Source: Anaerolineae bacterium (GTDB lineage Bacteria; Chloroflexota; Anaerolineae; B4-G1; SLSP01). From it: a stretch of 6,521 nt of DNA. The stretch lies in NCBI GenBank assembly GCA_021107605.1, contig JAIOSN010000093.1:1-6521 (forward strand). The letters are read 5' to 3'. Positions 4,991 through 6,521 of the stretch are shown here, piece by piece; position 1 is the stretch's first letter; each line of letters begins with the position of its first letter. The translations under genes and the position numbers were made by a program. Below the pieces are notes generated by a model that saw only the letters and a program-made list of their open reading frames with translations, had not been told where the DNA came from and did not search any database.

Positions 4991-6076
4991 CTAGTCCCCG
5001 CAGGTGAACTTCGCTAGACTCCCTTCAACGTGGACTACTCTTCCCCCGGCAGCTCTCGTTAAACGGTCACGGATCGCCAACCCTAGTCCCGCTATGCCAA
5101 AATCACGAGCCAGGATCAAATCCACCGCAGCTCTATCTAGCGCCCGGAGGGTAGGAAAGAGGGATTGTGCCACTAAATCCAGCCGCGCTAACGGTCCCGC
5201 CGCGCGCAGAATCAGCGGCAGACCGGAGAAGAAAGGTAAATCCTCTTGAGCTAGCAATAAGCCTACTCGCTTACCGCTCTCGTGCTGGAGCATAGCTTCT
5301 TGGCACATTGCTTTCAACAATGTCGTTCCTTGCCCTTGATACAGAATCAGGCGCGCGGAGGGGGCGTAGTGTTGCGACAATGTGCCGGGAGAGAGGGCCA
5401 TCTCCTTGTCCCCTATTGGTTTCGCGCATACTGCCACCTCTCCCAATACCGCGCTTAATGCCTCGCGACTCACTCCGCCGGGACGGAGGATCGTGGGAAC
5501 TAGCGTGACCAGGGAGAGTACCGTGGATTCAACCCCGACTCTTGTGGCGCCGGCAGCTAGCACTAGATCAATGCGCCCTGCCAGATCGGCGAGGACATCC
5601 TCCGCACAGGTCGGGCTAAGGCATCCAAAACGGTTAGCGCTCGGTGCTGCGACCGGCAAATTCGCTACCCGCAGTAATTCCTGAGCGATGGGATCTGCTG
5701 GGACTCGCACGGCCACCGTGTCACCGCCGGCTGTGACGATCAAGGGAATCTGCGGCCCCCGGGGAAGCACCAATGTCAGTGGGCCGGGCCAGAAACGCTC
5801 GGCCAGTTCCCAGGCCAAGGCCGGTACAAACCGCACCACGCGCTCCAGCCACCGGGTTTCAGCCAGATGCACAATCAACGGATCATGAGCTGGACGCTCC
5901 TTGGCGGTGAAAATGCCAGCGACCGCCTCGGCATCCAGCGCATTCGCTCCCAATCCATAGACCGTCTCTGTGGGGAAAGCGACTAATCCTCCTGCCCGTA
6001 GCACGGCGGCGGCTTCCCGAATCGCATTAGTGTTGATATGCTCCGGGTCAATGTGGATAACACGTGTCTCTTTCAT
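4991..6076 (-). CDS. Threonylcarbamoyl-AMP synthase, Sua5 type
   Basis: The 361-residue protein has the two-domain Sua5 architecture. The YrdC/TsaC domain comes first, with FPTETVYGLG (34-43), the KxR motif K59-E-R61 followed by PAHDPLIVH, PSANRFG (145-151), GVEST (181-185) and LRPGG (197-201). The interdomain linker SPGTLSQHYAP (229-239) leads to the C-terminal Sua5 domain, ending near GLGLAIRDRLTRAAGG. The family makes threonylcarbamoyl-AMP from threonine, bicarbonate and ATP, the first step of the t6A modification at position 37 of ANN-decoding tRNAs. The length fits Sua5 rather than the short single-domain TsaC. I chose the ATG at 6076-6074 because a GTG at 6115 and an ATG at 6085 lie upstream of or within the predicted -10 box, and none of the three has a Shine-Dalgarno site. 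A longer form from 6115 cannot be ruled out. Confidence 0.93.
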   Translation of the reverse strand: MKETRVIHIDPEHINTNAIREAAAVLRAGGLVAFPTETVYGLGANALDAEAVAGIFTAKERPAHDPLIVHLAETRWLERVVRFVPALAWELAERFWPGPLTLVLPRGPQIPLIVTAGGDTVAVRVPADPIAQELLRVANLPVAAPSANRFGCLSPTCAEDVLADLAGRIDLVLAAGATRVGVESTVLSLVTLVPTILRPGGVSREALSAVLGEVAVCAKPIGDKEMALSPGTLSQHYAPSARLILYQGQGTTLLKAMCQEAMLQHESGKRVGLLLAQEDLPFFSGLPLILRAAGPLARLDLVAQSLFPTLRALDRAAVDLILARDFGIAGLGLAIRDRLTRAAGGRVVHVEGSLAKFTCGD

Positions 6077-6083
6077 ATTGGGC

Positions 6084-6111
6084 ATGATAACAGTGGGCTT
6101 AAGTTTGACAA
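6084..6111 (-). promoter_or_regulatory. Promoter of the sua5 gene, predicted leaderless start
   Basis: On the minus strand TTGTCA (6111-6106) and TATCAT (6089-6084) are separated by 16 bp. The ATG at 6076 begins 8 nt after the -10 box, where transcription would be expected to start, and there is no Shine-Dalgarno sequence. The mRNA may therefore be leaderless. Confidence 0.5.
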
Positions 6112-6118
6112 GCACAAA

Positions 6119-6158
6119 AAGACCGGACTATGCTCTAAAAAGAGCATAGTCCGGTCTT
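6119..6158 (-). terminator. Intrinsic terminator of the tyrosine-kinase gene
   Basis: Two perfect 18-bp arms (6119-6136 and 6141-6158) flank a 4-nt loop. On the minus strand the stem is followed by TTTTTGTG, a classical U-tract. It lies about 20 bp after the kinase stop codon and immediately before the sua5 promoter, separating the two units. Confidence 0.88.
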
Positions 6159-6178
6159 AATTACCTTCCGTTTGTGTA

Positions 6179-6521
6179 CTAATTGCTCTTTTCGTGCTGC
6201 CGCTTTTTCTTAGCCCGAGGCCAGAAAGAACGCTTTCCTTCTTCTGAATAGTAATAATAGTAATAGTAGGAATCTGTGCCATTCGTCGGCACCCTGTTGA
6301 GGACTGTACCTAAGAGGCGTGCTCCACTGCGTCGGATTTGTTCCACCGTCTGCGTGATTGCGTGGCGAGCCGTTGATCCGACCTCCACAACTAACAAGAC
6401 GCCATCTACTTTGGCGGATAAAATTGTAGCGTCAGCCGCAGCCAGAACAGGCGGCGAATCAACGATAACTATCACGTTTTCAAGCTCACTGAAATGCGCT
6501 AGGAGCTCTTCCATCCGTCGC
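6179..6521 (-). CDS. Polysaccharide-biosynthesis tyrosine autokinase, C-terminal part (5' end outside window)
   Basis: The frame is open to the window edge and gives 113 residues. RRMEELLAHF is followed by the Walker B segment VIVIVDSPPVLAAADA, then VDGVLLVVEVGSTAR and GARLLGTVLNRVP. This is the C-terminal half of the BY-kinase ATPase domain (the CpsD/Wzc family), which controls export and chain length of capsule or exopolysaccharide at the inner membrane. After the domain comes a run of seven tyrosines (codons at 6248-6268), the cluster expected to be autophosphorylated in trans, and then a basic tail containing RAKKKRQHEK. Walker A and A' lie outside the window. Whether the missing part also includes the Wzz-type membrane domain cannot be seen. 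An intrinsic terminator follows. Confidence 0.9.
   Translation of the reverse strand, partial: RRMEELLAHFSELENVIVIVDSPPVLAAADATILSAKVDGVLLVVEVGSTARHAITQTVEQIRRSGARLLGTVLNRVPTNGTDSYYYYYYYSEEGKRSFWPRAKKKRQHEKSN

Noticed and set aside
5004..5888. Several plus-strand reading frames opposite the Sua5 gene
   Set aside because: They lie antisense to a well-supported gene, are rich in Ser, Arg and Pro, and show no domain or ribosome binding site.

Overview
The window looks like chromosomal DNA of moderate GC from a bacterium, most likely a member of the Chloroflexota. This is an inference. It rests on the style of the delta-subunit, Sua5 and sigma-factor proteins, on two LexA boxes of the GAAC-N4-GTTC type (known from Gram-positive bacteria and also from Dehalococcoides), and on small proteins of a kind I associate with that phylum. 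No rRNA, tRNA or CRISPR array is visible.

Layout. Positions 2-181 (+) hold the C-terminal tail of an unidentified membrane protein. It is followed closely by holA, the DNA polymerase III delta subunit (186-1148, +). Converging on holA is a compact four-gene operon on the minus strand (3211 down to 1210). It encodes a stand-alone FtsK/SpoIIIE-type motor ATPase, a two-helix membrane protein, an 88-residue DUF6504-like protein and a 74-residue unknown. The last three are linked by stop/start overlaps. The operon has a textbook promoter, TTGACA-N17-TATAAT. One LexA-type box lies inside the spacer and a second lies over the predicted transcription start, so it reads as a DNA-damage (SOS) inducible unit. 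This is the most interesting part of the window.

The 517-bp divergent region 3212-3728 is rich in signals. It holds the SOS promoter with a 40-bp palindrome, a back-to-back promoter facing the other way that runs straight into an orphan intrinsic terminator (a possible short RNA), and a 144-bp MITE-like element with terminal inverted repeats flanked by a 7-bp direct repeat. The element sits in the leader of the next gene, rpoD (3729-4931, +), the primary sigma factor, which starts at TTG.

rpoD converges on a Sua5-type threonylcarbamoyl-AMP synthase gene (4991-6076, -) across a strong 15-bp hairpin. The Sua5 gene appears to have its own promoter placed so that its mRNA would be leaderless. 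Upstream of it, separated by an 18-bp terminator hairpin, is the C-terminal end of a bacterial tyrosine autokinase for polysaccharide export with a run of seven tyrosines (6179 to the window edge, -).

The holA, rpoD and sua5 genes are housekeeping functions in replication, transcription and tRNA modification. The accessory interest lies in the SOS-type operon and in the intergenic element upstream of rpoD.
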